Source: Sipunculus nudus
Lineage: Eukaryota > Annelida > Sipuncula > Golfingiida > Sipunculidae
Assembly: GCA_026874595.1 (NCBI GenBank)
Contig: CM049321.1
Span: forward strand, 18,636,979-18,700,978
Direction of reading: 5' to 3'
DNA length: 64,000 bases
The position numbers were made by a program, and so were the translations under genes. Below are positions 22,837-32,279 of the stretch, piece by piece. A model generated the notes under the pieces. It was not told where the DNA came from and made no database searches. It was given only the letters and a program-made list of their open reading frames with translations. The number at the start of each line of letters is the position of its first letter. Position 1 is the first letter of the stretch.

Positions 22837-23344
22837 ACCCTTGTGAACGGCGGTACACGCTGTGTGGTGTACAGGATATATATGTGGCATCTTTGACCAA
22901 GAGGACTTTTGTTATATAATCGCATTTTAATATCCAATTTTTTTATGCCACGTACGTGTAATCAAGGTACATGTTTTGGTTTTTGTTAACTGAGATTGTG
23001 TGTGTTATTTTTATCATCTCACGTAATATGTATTTTGTTTAATGTGTACCTACTGTAAATATTTTGTCCGTGTATGCCTTACATATATCGGTTTCATAGT
23101 TTATGAGACAGTTTTTGATATATATTGTTTGTAACAGTTTAGTTCGGAATAAATGATGTAACTTTCACTACCGTCTCCGTTTTCATGTGTCGCATGTAGG
23201 AATCGGAGTTTTGCCGGCGAAACTGTGGTATGAATGTTTCACTGTGCAGAAAGTTTGAATGTTGGCGTGCTAGCTTGGATTGTCATTTTCCTGATACCCT
23301 GCGCTTAATGCGTTTGTGTATATTGCAGCACGCCCGTTACGAAA

Positions 23345-24214
23345 ATGGAAACGACAGAAGTGTGCGACCAAACAATGACTGACATGGTGGACGCCCCGCG
23401 CCATCAAACGGACGACCCAGACCACCAAGACTGTTCACTCAACTACCAAGTAAAAGCCAACACCCCAGATTCCGACATATCGGATGACTCATGGGATGAC
23501 TCGTCGGATGACTCATCTGATGAAGAAACCCGAAACAAGTACCGACTGATGCACGAAACGTCAGCTAGAGAAGCGTTAAAGAAAAACACTGAGGCGCTCC
23601 TAAAACTGGCCAATGATGCGGAAAAACGTGTACAAGAATCACCCGATGAAGAAGGAAAGTGCCAGGTTTTGAAAGATTTCTCATTAAAGACGAGGCTGTT
23701 GGTTGATATCATGTCGCGGTATCCAGGGTACATCAAACAATTCGAGGAAGAATCCTGGGATGAACGAAACGAAAGAGACGTTTTTGTGCACGATAGGGAA
23801 TACTGGAATACGTATATGCAGATGTATGAAACCGTCGACGAACTGACAGACATGCCGTGCCAGGATCTGGTGTACCCAGCTCTATGTAAACTGTCAGGGT
23901 ACATGGATTGGGTGGAGACCCTTTATATTGATATGATTGACACACTGGATAATACGACCAAATGGGTACCATATGAAGCTCTGCAGGACCACCGCTTGAA
24001 CTGGGACAGGCTAGCGGATTATTTGAAATGGTTAAATGATGAGGCCATATGTATCGCAGAAGAAAAAGCGGAAAAAATAGCGAGGAAGAAAAAACGCCGC
24101 GTGACTTCTACTGCGCAGGATCAACCTAAAACCACAACAGTTAAAACAGGTCGCGTCATCAAGAAACGCAAGATGCGTGGCAAAAAAAGGAACAAAAAAA
24201 GGAACACAAAGTAA
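23345..24214 (+). CDS. family B helical protein with acidic start and basic tail
   Basis: The 289-aa METTEV-type protein begins 16 nt after the acceptor ending 23328. Layout: acidic/Ser-rich residues 35-60, Ala/Lys/Glu helices, the RYPGYIKQFEEES block, CQDLVYPALCKLSGYM, then a Lys/Arg-rich tail with KKKRRVTST and a final KKRNKKRN-type cluster, probably nuclear targeting. It is the full-length version of the copy at 22030. The intron is 23228-23328 and the transcript leader is shared with the next gene. Confidence 0.72.
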   Translation: METTEVCDQTMTDMVDAPRHQTDDPDHQDCSLNYQVKANTPDSDISDDSWDDSSDDSSDEETRNKYRLMHETSAREALKKNTEALLKLANDAEKRVQESPDEEGKCQVLKDFSLKTRLLVDIMSRYPGYIKQFEEESWDERNERDVFVHDREYWNTYMQMYETVDELTDMPCQDLVYPALCKLSGYMDWVETLYIDMIDTLDNTTKWVPYEALQDHRLNWDRLADYLKWLNDEAICIAEEKAEKIARKKKRRVTSTAQDQPKTTTVKTGRVIKKRKMRGKKRNKKRNTK

Positions 24215-24784
24215 AGAAAATCATTTCAACCAAGAAATGTACATTTTTTGCCCCTGTGAAGGGCGGTACACACTGTGTGGTGTACAGGATATATGTGGTA
24301 TCTTTGACCAAGAGAACTTTTGTTATATGATCGCATTTTAATACCCATTTGTTAATACCACGTACGTACAATCAAGGTACATGTTATGGTTTAGTTAACT
24401 TGTCTTATTTTTATCATAGATCGCACTTGATATGTATTTTGTTTAATGTGTACCTACTGTAAATATTTTGTCCGTGTATGCCTTACATATATCGGTTTCA
24501 TAGTTTATAAGACAGTTTTTGATATATATTGTTTGTAACAGTTTGGATGATAGCGCAGTAGATATTCTTGTACCAGTTAGTTCGGAATAAATGATGTAAC
24601 TTTCACTACCGTCTCCTTTTTCATGTATCGCATGCAAGAATCGGAGTTTTGCCGGCGAAACTGCGGTATGGATGTGCCTGTACGCAGGGTTTGAAATGTT
24701 GGCGTGCAAGGTCTGATGGTCATTTTTACATGATACCCTGTCTGTAATTTCTCTATCTCTATCTCTCTCTCTGTTCTGTCACAG

Positions 24785-25636
24785 ATGGCCCATATCCGGT
24801 CTGAGGTGTATGCGAACAACGAAGCTGTAATGAGGTACATGGGACGTCAGATACCCACACTGGCTCAGAAAATCCACACGAAGGTGACATCCCCCCTTTG
24901 GAATATAATGTTGCAGCTCGGTTTCCTTGATCGTACGATGTTTGAAAACATCATGCAAGAAAAACGTGCCAAAGTACGCGGCGTCATGCTGCTTAGTCAT
25001 CTGGCAGGGCGGTTCCCTTTAGAAAAAATAGACGAGGCCATGAAGCTATTTTGCAAAACCGGTGAATCGCAGGTGTATTATTTTTTTTGGAACGTGGTCA
25101 TGCGACACGCCATACAGAGCCTGCCGCGGGCCCCGACTGCGGATCATAAGATGAATAAAACAGTACAAGATCCTGCTTACAGTAAAAAACTGTCTCGGCT
25201 GGAGGCATTCTTTCATTCCCGACGGTACACATGTCCAAGAGCATCCACAGGCGGCGAGAAAGACCTTGGTGTCCTCATGGCTGTATATATACGTCCCCTG
25301 TTTATCCGGGATGACATCCTGTGCATGGACGAGTCCTGTGTCGTTACGCGTTTGTGCGTAGACTTGCATATAATGAACCAGTTTCAAAGGGATAAACTGT
25401 TTCTCATCACCGGATTAGCGTTTAAAAGGCGCTTGACTTTTTTGACTTACCTTGAAAAACTTCCGCTGTGGTACTGGAACAAACTGGCGGTTATCTTTCG
25501 CGAGGCAGGATACGGACAGATAGGTGGAACAATCGAACGTGGTCTCAGTTTGTCAGGCGTGCAGGTCTTGTTTCCCGATTACATCACATTCCTGCAGAGT
25601 AACCGGAAAAAAAATAACCCGTACGTTGTTATCTGA
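24785..25636 (+). CDS. tandem CARD-like (death-fold) protein
   Basis: The ATG directly abuts a strong acceptor (polypyrimidine run, CACAG|ATG), giving 283 aa. Residues about 12-100 follow a CARD pattern: PLWNIMLQLGFLD, FENIMQEKRAKVRGVMLLSHL, then EKIDEAMKLFCKTG. Residues about 161-250 repeat it: IRPLFIRDDI, VTRLCVDLHIMNQF, RDKLFLITGLAFKRRLTFL, YWNKLAVIFREAG. Tandem CARDs occur in adaptors and caspase regulators, so interference with host CARD complexes is the likely role, by inference. The promoter leader and intron are shared with the family B genes although the ORF is unrelated. AATAAA lies near 25664. No caspase catalytic domain is present. Confidence 0.65.
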   Translation: MAHIRSEVYANNEAVMRYMGRQIPTLAQKIHTKVTSPLWNIMLQLGFLDRTMFENIMQEKRAKVRGVMLLSHLAGRFPLEKIDEAMKLFCKTGESQVYYFFWNVVMRHAIQSLPRAPTADHKMNKTVQDPAYSKKLSRLEAFFHSRRYTCPRASTGGEKDLGVLMAVYIRPLFIRDDILCMDESCVVTRLCVDLHIMNQFQRDKLFLITGLAFKRRLTFLTYLEKLPLWYWNKLAVIFREAGYGQIGGTIERGLSLSGVQVLFPDYITFLQSNRKKNNPYVVI

Positions 25637-26105
25637 ACAATCGTGACCTTATATGCACATGTGAATAAACCTCTGCTTGGAATGTGGGAAATGTTCATAT
25701 AAACATTCGTAATTGGTTGTTATGATACGTTTCTGCTTGGTGGCGATAACAGAACATTCATGACCATATATGCACATGTGATTAAACCACTGCTTGGTAT
25801 GTAATAACCTGAAATAAACGTTTATGGTACATGTTACATATTGTCATCCTCGTCTACACGTATACGTGTTAATGAATGTGTGAGACGGTTGTCCTCGTGT
25901 CACAAAATATGGATTCTGCCACTACCATCACCTCCCCCTCCCTCCCCCCTTTTGCCCCCTTCCGTTATAACAATCTTGCATTCACCGACTGGTCGCCCGC
26001 CTCATATCACACAAACTTTCTCACTGCAATGATGATGATAAATACGATGAAGCGACGTGACGATGTGAACGTGTATCTATTTGTACTGATGATAGATACT
26101 TGTGT
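25637..26105. other. 3' flank with a 38-bp direct repeat
   Basis: TATATGCACATGTGAATAAA near 25650 recurs with changes near 25765, both followed by CCNCTGCTTGG. A further AATAAA occurs near 25813. Nothing coding is supported. Confidence 0.5.
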
Positions 26106-26654
26106 ATGGGGCTGTGTGACGGACTCCTGTACATGGACGAAGGAACCATGGATGCATGTGTCACAAAAGGTCCAGGTCAAAGTAGCAACGATGTATACTG
26201 TGATAAATGCAAGTGCTTGCTTCACGTGACATGCGATTGTGACAGTGATTGTAAAGGCGTGGATGGCCACTGCTGTGACTGTTCATTGGAAACAACATAT
26301 GACATGAGTGAACGTTTTGAAGACGCTTTCTCGTGTGAACGTTCTGTTCAGCTATATGACGAACTGGACAAACAGGATGCAATAGCTCCCCTTATGGAGA
26401 AGTACCTGCCTGTAAATTGCGGCAACGATGTGGAGACATTTCATGATTTCGCAGATTTCGTGTCAAATGCGCCAATGGCGCGATGGCATTTGATGGAGTC
26501 GCTGATGGCGGAATTGCAGATAATATTGCCAGATGTGGATTTTACACCGTGGTCAAAGGTCAAACATCGGGTCACATGTTTGTTCACAGACTGGAGGTCA
26601 GAGTTGGACATTGAGCGCCCCTTTTACAAGGGAGGGGTGTATCCGTTGTTATAA
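26106..26654 (+). CDS. PHD-like Cys-rich protein with helical C-terminal part
   Basis: ATG 26106 gives 182 aa. Residues about 30-62 read VYCDKCKCLLHVTCDC, then HCCDCS. This matches the second part of a PHD zinc finger (CDxC, four residues, H, two residues, C, then CxxC). The first Cys pair and the usual Trp are missing or displaced, so the finger is atypical. The remaining 110 residues are acidic and helical and could hold a death-fold or other interaction domain. PHD fingers read histone tails; some relatives act as RING-like ligases. Poly(A) signal AATAAA lies near 26754. Confidence 0.5.
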   Translation: MGLCDGLLYMDEGTMDACVTKGPGQSSNDVYCDKCKCLLHVTCDCDSDCKGVDGHCCDCSLETTYDMSERFEDAFSCERSVQLYDELDKQDAIAPLMEKYLPVNCGNDVETFHDFADFVSNAPMARWHLMESLMAELQIILPDVDFTPWSKVKHRVTCLFTDWRSELDIERPFYKGGVYPLL

Positions 26655-27013
26655 ACGGCACCTGGTTTGCGGGAGAAAGATGAATATGTCGATCCGTTTT
26701 TTTTTTTTTTTTTTGGCTTGGGGAATACACAGCTTACATCAGGCAAAGTTCAAATAAACAGACATGAATGTGCAGGTGTGTTTGTTGTTTATGATTATGA
26801 TTGTTACATAACAACTCCTTCTCTCGGCGTCTTCCGTTTCACACTTGCCCCCCCCCCCCTTTCCCCTCTCCCCCCGTCTTCCCAAATCCGGAACATTGTC
26901 GCTGTAAGAAATGTGCGCAGTTGATTGTTATTTTAACATAAACATTTATAACCTTCTGGTTTCGTCAGCCAGCCGTATGTACATGTTACGTCATGTGTGA
27001 GCACATTGATGTG
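26655..27013. other. intergenic with homopolymer tracts
   Basis: A T-run near 26698-26715 and a C-run near 26848-26860 flank the end of the 26106 transcript. No gene was seen. Confidence 0.5.
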
Positions 27014-27086
27014 GGTGTTGTGGCTCAATGGATAGAGCACTGGTTTCCGAAGCCAGGGGTTGTGGGTTCGAATCCCGCCAGCACCT
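27014..27086 (+). tRNA. tRNA-Arg (anticodon CCG)
   Basis: A full 73-nt cloverleaf. Acceptor GGTGTTG pairs with CAGCACC, discriminator T. D-arm GCTC/GAGC. Anticodon stem CTGGT/GCCAG with loop TTCCGAA gives anticodon CCG. Five-base variable loop. T-arm GTGGG/CCCGC with TTCGAAT. Internal A and B boxes are intact. No intron is present and CCA is not encoded, as expected for a eukaryotic nuclear tRNA. Confidence 0.93.
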
Positions 27087-27310
27087 TCATGATACATTTT
27101 TCTCCATCTGTTTGTCATCTATACAATTTTCTTTGTGTAAGTTTTGTCTATCACGTCAGTTGTTCGTGTTCATAACAGACAATCCACTCGGCATTACTTA
27201 TTTGTTGCGTTATATCTACTTTGCGTGTCGTGTCTGTTTATATAGCACAGTCACCGCCAGATGGCAGTATATGCACCCTTGCCGATGTTTTTATTTTTTG
27301 TTTTAAAACC

Positions 27311-27383
27311 ATATGTTGGATGTATGTCTTTCACGTATGTTGGATGTCTGTCTTTAGCGTATGTTGGATGTCTGTCTTCCTCG
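27311..27383. repeat. short minisatellite, three copies
   Basis: The word TATGTTGGATGTCTGTCTT repeats three times with a spacing of about 26-29 bp and small changes. Confidence 0.7.
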
Positions 27384-27965
27384 TGTTACATTTTTTTTTT
27401 CAAAGGGAAAGTGTCGTTCAATGTCTGATATTAAGGCCGGGTACGTTTTCATATTTCCTGAGGCTATGTGGATTTAACAACGTACACTGTACACCAGCTT
27501 ACAAAACCACACATTTACATATAAGCACACACGTATATATCTGCACAAAGGATTGGTAATCTTCTAATATTTCTTCAGGTGATGAGGGCGATCGTAAAAC
27601 ATATCCCAACACACCGCAAGCAAAGCACATTTTACACATAAACGCACACACAAACATCTGCATACACACGGAAACATGAAATGAATAATGAGACATGTTG
27701 TCAGGTATACATAAATATATTCCGTTCACTTAAACAATTTACATTTATACAGGTTTACATATATCAGATATATTTCATATCATCGATAAACATACATGGC
27801 AAGCGTGCAAATGTCATAAAGGTCATATGTAGTCACAGCGAATTGTCCCACAATATACAGAAGCGTGACAGACGACAGCGAATTGTTCCACAATATATAT
27901 ATAATAAATATATATATATGTACCTTTTCGATAAAATGTTGTTTGTACAACGTGCGTGGAAATGG

Positions 27966-28274
27966 TCACGGGTACAGGTTTATAAGAAAACCTAACAACT
28001 CTGCAGGCTTCCAGCGCAGCTTTGGATGAATTTTCCGTTGCATATCAGATGTGAACATGAACTGTCGCTCGGATGTATGATTGTGTTTTTTTGTACCGGG
28101 TGCCCGTACACGCTCCAGACTCACTCTCAGGCATTTGTCAATCCGGCAAGGTGACTGTATACGCTCCAGTCTCACTTTAAGGCATTTATCAATTCGGCCG
28201 TCTAACCGAATGCATACTTTCAGCCCCTCTCTTCGCGTTGACATGTAGCATCTGCATATCGCTTTTGGGTTCAT
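27966..28274 (-). CDS. small basic protein with internal repeat, possible exon
   Basis: A predicted acceptor (polypyrimidine, TTCCAG) abuts the ATG at 28274, giving 102 aa. Residues about 30-65 contain two copies of a GRIDKCLKVRLER-like repeat, from a DNA repeat of about 50 bp. The rest is Lys/Arg-rich. It lies downstream of the 653-aa RING gene on the same strand and could be its own gene or a 3' exon. Direct splicing from the end of the RING ORF would create an immediate stop. No domain was recognised, so coding status is uncertain. Confidence 0.4.
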   Translation of the reverse strand: MNPKAICRCYMSTRREGLKVCIRLDGRIDKCLKVRLERIQSPCRIDKCLRVSLERVRAPGTKKHNHTSERQFMFTSDMQRKIHPKLRWKPAELLGFLINLYP

Positions 28275-28559
28275 CTGGAACATAAGCAAATGATAATGTA
28301 AAAGTACACTTGTATAAGAAGAAGAACAAAACCTGTGAGGGGGGGGGGGCAGCAAATCATGCAAACATGTGAAACATTGCCAGATGCTCGGATGGAATGT
28401 CCCATTTGACCCTGAAATAAATAAACACATATGTATAACGACACAACACTATCATATTACAACATATATATATTGTTTATATATATATATATATTCATAT
28501 ATATATATCAATATACAACAAGTATATTAACACCAACATACATACAGACAGATGGACGG

Positions 28560-30521
28560 TCAAAACATATTTACAAAACGACACGCCACCCACCAGATGT
28601 ATATCTTCACCACATCAGTGCGTTTGTTGGGTACCCTGCATGTCGGACAATGGACCTCCTCACGGGACGTGGAACGGGACGTGGAACGGAACATGTTGTC
28701 GCGCAAGCGATTTATCAACGCTTGAAAGCCGTTTCTATTTTCATTGTAGGAGAACACCGCCATTATACATCTGTGACAAAACATGTGTCCGCATTTTTTT
28801 AGGAAACAGTCCACGGTGTTCTCCAAACAAATTGGACACCGGAAGCGACTTAGCCTTTCCTGGGCATCTCTTTCATTACTTTGAAGCTGGGCAATCATGG
28901 TCTGAGCGTGTGCGAGCTGCTCCTCCACACTGGAAACGACAACGCCTGGATCTGAAACGTTTGCCGAACCTCTGCAAGTAGAAACTGTCGCCGAACGGAT
29001 TGATGTGTCAGGTGCTGCCGAAACTGTTTCCGCATTGCCACCCGTATATGGAGGAAACATCGCTGCTTCGGTGGCGCCCGTCCTGACGTGTCGAAGCTTT
29101 AACCTTTTGGGTGCAGGCAAAATGTTATCAGATCGGGTCTGACCTCCCTGGGTTGATGTATCATGTTCCGATGAAGGCGCAGGGTCCACGGGAGGTCGAC
29201 GTTCAGAAGTCAATGGATCAGAGGCGTCTGTGTCGTCAGCGACATTTTGGGGCGGGTTGGTTGCTGTTATGGAATTCATCAACTGCAATAATTCCCGACC
29301 TGCATCAAACGGGCTCTCAGTACGCGATTGTGACGAGGTCGAAGACGGGGCGGGTGATGACGGCCTTGTGGTATATCGCCTTTTTCTCCTGGGAAAGCGG
29401 CCATTCCAATTCATGTCAGGGTGCAACGCTACGTTGCATTTATGTGAACCGGTGATCCCTGAAACACGACCTGGTTGATTAAAGTCCATCTCTGCCGGCA
29501 GGAAATCCCGGAGACACCTATCGGCATCTGTCTGCCTCGCCACCTGGACGCAAAACCTCAGGAGTAACAGGCGTTTAAATGCTTTCCTCCGTGTTGTCTC
29601 CCCAGGGCGATAGATATGACCGAGCACGCGTCGGACGTCCTGTTTCTTATAGATGTCTTCGACTTCAGTTTTGCTCAAGGAGGCGTCTATCATACCGTGT
29701 TTTTTTAGTAATTTCATTAAAAGCCTAGTTAAACGTATACTTCCGACAAGGTCGGCCACCAAGCTGTCCCATTGCGTGGCATCAAACAGGGTGTATGCGA
29801 TCCTGAACTCCGGCTCATACCAAACGTCTTTCTCGATATACGCTAAAACAGCCTCACGTACGCGTTGGTATTCACGTTCTGTTGAAACCTCCCGCGCATC
29901 CAAACCTTCCTCACCCTCGTCCTCTTGGTCTGCATTTTCCGCCCCTCCTTCTTGCTGCGCATGCGGCTCAGGACGTGTTACGTCATTGTATCCGTCTCCC
30001 GGCATGAATTGTTCTTCTTCACACTGTGTAAACCGCATGATGTGTTCATCGTCATCAGACACCAACACGATCGGGTAGTAACGGTGCGGGACCACATTGT
30101 TGAAACAGTCTTGTAATATGCCGATTTCAAATACCTCGCTTAACAGGGCACATGCGTTGGACATGCCTCTTTGGAAGAGCCTGTGGTATAGCTCCAATAT
30201 GTTTACATTGAACAAAGAACAGTTCACGTATAAAGCAGTGGTAATGGAGCGCGCTTCCGATTTTCCACTTTCCCTATACGACTGCACATACTTGAGGTCA
30301 TCCCTGTGTGGCAGCAGCGTAGGTAGATCTATCAGATTGACGTCTGTGGCTAAAGCGAGGAGATCAACACGGAGGCTCAGAGCATCTTCAACCTCCATGT
30401 AGTTCAGAAACAAGCCTCTGATGCTTAACGCTTCCGACTCGTTCCGCTGGCGTTCGGTGCCGATGTATATAACGTCCTCCTCTTCTATGGACGAACTGTC
30501 GGAATGTTCAGTCTGTTCCAT
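28560..30521 (-). CDS. 653-aa RING-finger protein with DED-like N terminus
   Basis: ATG 30521 lies five bases after a predicted acceptor (CATTTCAG). The C-terminal C3HC4 RING (about residues 560-630) has CPIC, KKCGHMFCHRC and CPTC, with a long Asn/Arg/Ser-rich insert before the last pair, and is preceded by a short coiled-coil stretch (EEQLAHAQTMIAQLQ). Residues about 30-130 resemble a death-effector-type fold (EDALSLRVDLLAL, then ILELYHRLFQRG). An acidic stretch near 190-215 leads to a second helical region. A Ser/Pro/Arg-rich part (about 370-480) contains PRRKRR and PKRLKLR signals. Likely a nuclear E3 ubiquitin ligase; viral analogues with N-terminal domains and RINGs target host factors for degradation. 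The DED call is tentative. Confidence 0.75.
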   Translation of the reverse strand: MEQTEHSDSSSIEEEDVIYIGTERQRNESEALSIRGLFLNYMEVEDALSLRVDLLALATDVNLIDLPTLLPHRDDLKYVQSYRESGKSEARSITTALYVNCSLFNVNILELYHRLFQRGMSNACALLSEVFEIGILQDCFNNVVPHRYYPIVLVSDDDEHIMRFTQCEEEQFMPGDGYNDVTRPEPHAQQEGGAENADQEDEGEEGLDAREVSTEREYQRVREAVLAYIEKDVWYEPEFRIAYTLFDATQWDSLVADLVGSIRLTRLLMKLLKKHGMIDASLSKTEVEDIYKKQDVRRVLGHIYRPGETTRRKAFKRLLLLRFCVQVARQTDADRCLRDFLPAEMDFNQPGRVSGITGSHKCNVALHPDMNWNGRFPRRKRRYTTRPSSPAPSSTSSQSRTESPFDAGRELLQLMNSITATNPPQNVADDTDASDPLTSERRPPVDPAPSSEHDTSTQGGQTRSDNILPAPKRLKLRHVRTGATEAAMFPPYTGGNAETVSAAPDTSIRSATVSTCRGSANVSDPGVVVSSVEEQLAHAQTMIAQLQSNERDAQERLSRFRCPICLENTVDCFLKKCGHMFCHRCIMAVFSYNENRNGFQALINRLRDNMFRSTSRSTSREEVHCPTCRVPNKRTDVVKIYIWWVACRFVNMF

Positions 30522-30896
30522 CGCTCTGAAATGATAAGGAAATACACATGAGACGTGTTATGGCAAAAGAAGAGGGGGGGGGGGGGGTGTACATGGTATG
30601 TATGTGTGATGTTGCCTGTGATGACATAGCATCATACGTAAACAGAAGAGAACAGATGACAAGTCAATACAAACTAAGATAAAACATAATTACTGTTTCT
30701 TTACAACAGAAACACACCGACAGCGCTGTACGTATCTTAGAAGATATATTTTGTACAAAAACATGACTACATATCCTGATTAAAAACGTACATGCACTGC
30801 AAAAAAAACAGCATACCTGAACATTCGGCGATGGTTTCAGCCGGTGAGGGCGGCGGGGACCATCACTCCGACACTCGTTCTGGGTTCTTTTTGAGA
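30522..30896. other. upstream region of the RING gene with a G-tract
   Basis: A run of purines then about 14 G near 30568-30588 precedes the RING gene on its upstream side. No ORF is supported; it presumably holds the first exon and intron of the RING gene. Confidence 0.45.
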
Positions 30897-30956
30897 GATG
30901 ACAAGAAAGCCGGAGCATCTGCCCGCCCGCCCTCCGGCTCCAGCTTTCTTGTCATC
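30897..30956. ncRNA. near-perfect 20-bp inverted repeat (hairpin)
   Basis: 30897-30916 and 30937-30956 are reverse complements with one mismatch, separated by a 20-nt GC-rich loop. Weaker complementarity continues outward (GGGTTCTTTTT near 30885 with GAAGAAACCC near 31008; GGGCGGCGGG near 30849 with CCCGCCGCC near 31034). The size fits a pre-miRNA-like stem, but expression is unknown. It lies between two minus-strand genes. Confidence 0.5.
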
Positions 30957-31407
30957 TTTTAGACGTCTTGGATAATTGCTGCTTGCTTGGTGATCTGTGG
31001 TGATGGTGAAGAAACCCAAGGGCGTCTGCCAGCCCGCCGCCGGCCCTTTGGATTCCTTCAGTATCAACCACATGTTAAAAGGATTGTCCATTTACACACA
31101 CGTAAACAAAATAACATACCCTGTATCAAATATACAATGACCTTTATTCTGATAACATAACAGATACACAGATCTGGTGTATACAATATATACAGAAAAA
31201 GCTATGAAATATGACATATACAAACATTTGAAATATTGAACGTTTCATTGTACAGGAGATGAAACGTTTACCAATTTTTAATACGTTTTTGGTATTATCA
31301 ACCCCAATTTTCAATTACAGTTTTCCATGTTTTTACAAAGTTTATTTACATTTCAAACCCAATTTCAATTAAAGTTTACCACAGTTCATATTTTTTTTTT
31401 ACACTTT

Positions 31408-31660
31408 AACCCCAATTTTCAATCACCCCCCATAATTCCGGGCAACGTTCTGTGAATTTACGTTTTTGGTGCAATATAGGTCTTTTCACATGCGGGGTGA
31501 AGATAAATTACCAATGAAATCCCTCCCCAGTACACCCGACACACTGGGGAATTTCCAGTCATATACAACATTCATATCCACGTTATTATAGAAACATTGC
31601 CCCAGTGCGTCCTCGAAGAGCATTTGTATGTGTCTTTTTTTTTATACGGATAAACTATAA
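31408..31660 (-). pseudogene. frameshifted partial duplicate of the retropepsin-like gene
   Basis: This stretch matches 31827-32070 over nearly its whole length, including the stop-side end and the GRD-motif region. It carries a one-base deletion just after the GRDF-equivalent codons (near 31505-31515) and lacks the N-terminal half with the DTE motif. The flanking T-run and the words around it are also duplicated, so a segment of about 400 bp was copied. It is not expected to encode a functional protein. Confidence 0.8.
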
Positions 31661-31826
31661 TATATACATGTTACTCCTGTACAATATTTATATAGAGATG
31701 ATATATACAATCAATTTGAAATGTTCAATTCAAGTTTACAAAGTTTTTACAAAGTCCATTGACATTTCCAACCCAATGTTCAATTAAAGTTTACCACAGT
31801 TCATAATTTTTTTTTTTTTTTACACT

Positions 31827-32279
31827 TTAACCCCAATTTTCAATCACCCCCCACACGTCCGGGCAACGCTCTGTAAATTTCCTTTTCTGGTACAAGGCGG
31901 GTCTTTTTACATGAGGGGTGAAGATGAATTTCCCGATAAAATCCCGTCCCAGTACACCTGACGCACTGGGGAATTTCCAATCATGGACAATGTTCATGTC
32001 CACATTATTATAGAAACATTGCCCCAGTGCGTCCTCGAAGAGCACTTGTACGTTTCTTTTTTTATATGGGTGTACTGCGGCCCCTCTGTGGGCACCCCCA
32101 CAAGCTCTGCACGGCTCTCGCACTAATAATGCTTTGTGCAGAATGTCGTCCCACATCGGGGTGTACCAGAAGTTCTGTGGTAGAAACACCTTCATGTCAA
32201 CCATAGAGATTGGACTCTCTGTGTCCAGGATGAAATGCTTGCACCCGATGCCATCAACAGTTACGTTGTAGTATGTCAT
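31827..32279 (-). CDS. retropepsin-like protein with DTE in place of DTG
   Basis: ATG 32279 lies four bases after an acceptor-like GTTTGTAG and gives 150 aa. Residues 16-27 read FILDTESPISMV, placed like the catalytic loop of retroviral-type aspartic proteases (usually hhDTGAx-Shh). Residues 108-116 read GVLGRDFIG, like the C-terminal GRD helix motif of that fold. Between them is an insert with CRACGGAH (C57, C60, H64), a possible metal site. The family works as a homodimer, each chain giving one Asp. Gly21 replaced by Glu may reduce or abolish catalysis, so a non-catalytic binding role is possible. A broken duplicate lies next to it. Confidence 0.6.
   Translation of the reverse strand: MTYYNVTVDGIGCKHFILDTESPISMVDMKVFLPQNFWYTPMWDDILHKALLVREPCRACGGAHRGAAVHPYKKRNVQVLFEDALGQCFYNNVDMNIVHDWKFPSASGVLGRDFIGKFIFTPHVKRPALYQKRKFTERCPDVWGVIENWG

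Larger units (their letters stand above)
21834..24784 (+). repeat. tandemly repeated gene units with a shared 5' leader
   Basis: The block CGGAATAAATGATGTAACTT starts near 21831, 23145 and 24583 (periods about 1,314 and 1,438 bp). Each time it is followed by a conserved leader ending in a GTATGG/GTATGA donor (GT near 21914, 23228 and 24666) and an intron of about 100-120 nt with the words TTGAA, GTTGGCGTGC and TGATACCCTG. The first two units continue into family B ORFs; the third continues into the unrelated CARD-like ORF at 24785. The AATAAAT may be the upstream gene's poly(A) signal or act as a TATA-like element. Confidence 0.8.

Noticed and set aside
30837-31091. 84-aa minus-strand ORF
   Set aside because: Most of it overlaps the large inverted repeat, which explains the lack of stops.
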